Below are positions 54,495 to 54,773 of a DNA stretch of 54,773 nt, piece after piece. Below the pieces are notes generated by a model, which saw only the letters and a program-made list of their open reading frames with translations, did no database searches and was not told the DNA's origin. Each line of letters opens with the position of its first letter. Positions within the stretch are counted from its first letter, which is position 1. The stretch is taken from NCBI GenBank assembly GCA_025359215.1, contig JANYHE010000124.1:1-54773 (forward strand). The letters are read 5' to 3'. This DNA comes from Hyphomicrobiales bacterium. Lineage in GTDB: Bacteria; Pseudomonadota; Alphaproteobacteria; Rhizobiales; Aestuariivirgaceae. A program made the translations under genes and the position numbers.

Positions 54495-54773
54495 TCACGC
54501 CACCCAACCATGCTTGTCGCGCACTTTTATCATGGTGGCGAGAATGTCGTTCCACGTTTTTTGCTGCACCATAACGTCGTTGGGGAACATGCAACCATCC
54601 CAACAAATGTGGTGAAAAGCCTTTGTCAGCCCGCCGTCTTTTCCGCGCATCCACAGGCCTGCATGTTTGGGGATATCAAGTTTGCCGTTTTTATCAGTCA
54701 CCATGCAGTGGCGGCCCGTCTTTTCATGATAACCGAGACCTTTAACGGTGCCATCATTCTGCGCCACATGAAA
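54495..54773 (-). CDS. Unrecognised protein, C-terminal part, cut by the window edge
   Basis: The frame is open from the window end (54773) to the TGA at 54497-54495, giving about 92 residues of a C-terminus ([17 protein letters not shown]; ending RDKHGWVA). No family is certain. The end spans the Gfo gene start by a single base, so it is the upstream member of the same operon. It is rich in Trp, Cys and His ([18 protein letters not shown]), and could be an enzyme with a metal site, but this is only suggestive. Confidence 0.55.
   Translation of the reverse strand, partial: FHVAQNDGTVKGLGYHEKTGRHCMVTDKNGKLDIPKHAGLWMRGKDGGLTKAFHHICWDGCMFPNDVMVQQKTWNDILATMIKVRDKHGWVA

Noticed and set aside
29347-54773. 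Integrative island with integrase and flanking repeats
   Set aside because: No integrase, transposase or second copy of the tRNA 3' end is visible; only the position suggests an island.
1-54773. CRISPR arrays, phage genes or intact insertion sequences
   Set aside because: No regularly spaced repeats, phage structural proteins or transposases were seen on either strand.

Overview
This window looks like a chromosomal segment of an alphaproteobacterium, most likely Hyphomicrobiales-like (inference). The clues are the hemC-hemD-mitofilin-HemY block divergent from tsaD-gpsA, an ETF-beta lysine methyltransferase-like gene, an sdhCDAB operon, TonB-free CUT1 sugar loci with FCD-type GntR regulators, and many 4-bp start/stop overlaps. 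I see no CRISPR array, phage genes or intact insertion sequence.

Layout, left part (1-29.0 kb), mostly housekeeping: a truncated CsoR-type copper sensor divergent from a Cu+ P1B-ATPase, with facing promoters around one operator; tRNA-Thr(CGT); hemY, mitofilin, hemD and hemC on the minus strand; tsaD-gpsA-YciI-EVE-methyltransferase; an EamA exporter; acs; a LemA/TPM membrane cluster; an L,D-transpeptidase; sdhCDAB plus a chorismate mutase; acnA, which carries an in-frame TAA in place of a conserved glutamine codon; several small genes (DUF1428, DUF1223); a tandem pair of secreted fasciclin proteins; kup; and asd. tRNA-Ser(CGA) lies at 29.35 kb.

Right part (29.45 kb to the end), accessory sugar catabolism starting immediately 3' of tRNA-Ser. 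System 1 (29.45-38.74 kb): KDG kinase and a GntR regulator with two winged-helix segments, divergent from a zinc alcohol dehydrogenase, a mannonate/tagaturonate reductase-like enzyme and a complete CUT1 ABC importer (binding protein, two permeases, canonical ATPase). The two dehydrogenases plus KDG kinase fit an aldonate route such as L-galactonate or L-gulonate via a keto-uronate to KDG, with the dehydratase missing from the window. A minus-strand pair, an orphan MalG-type permease and an alpha/beta hydrolase, separates the two systems.

System 2 (40.5-52.3 kb, then a convergent set to the window end): an FCD regulator, a two-ATPase CUT1 importer (ATPase, binding protein, two permeases, ATPase, small membrane protein), a DJ-1/PfpI protein, a tagatose-3-epimerase-like TIM barrel, the two halves of a plant Tm-1-like protein as adjacent genes, and a double SRPBCC protein. 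Facing it are RhaM-like mutarotase, SDR and Gfo/Idh/MocA genes and one unrecognised partial gene. The two ATPases are degenerate in complementary ways (switch His to Pro in one, ABC signature altered in the other), so a heterodimer would have one consensus and one degenerate ATP site. This locus is the best candidate for an undescribed system: an importer coupled to a carbohydrate-like pathway that uses Tm-1-family proteins.
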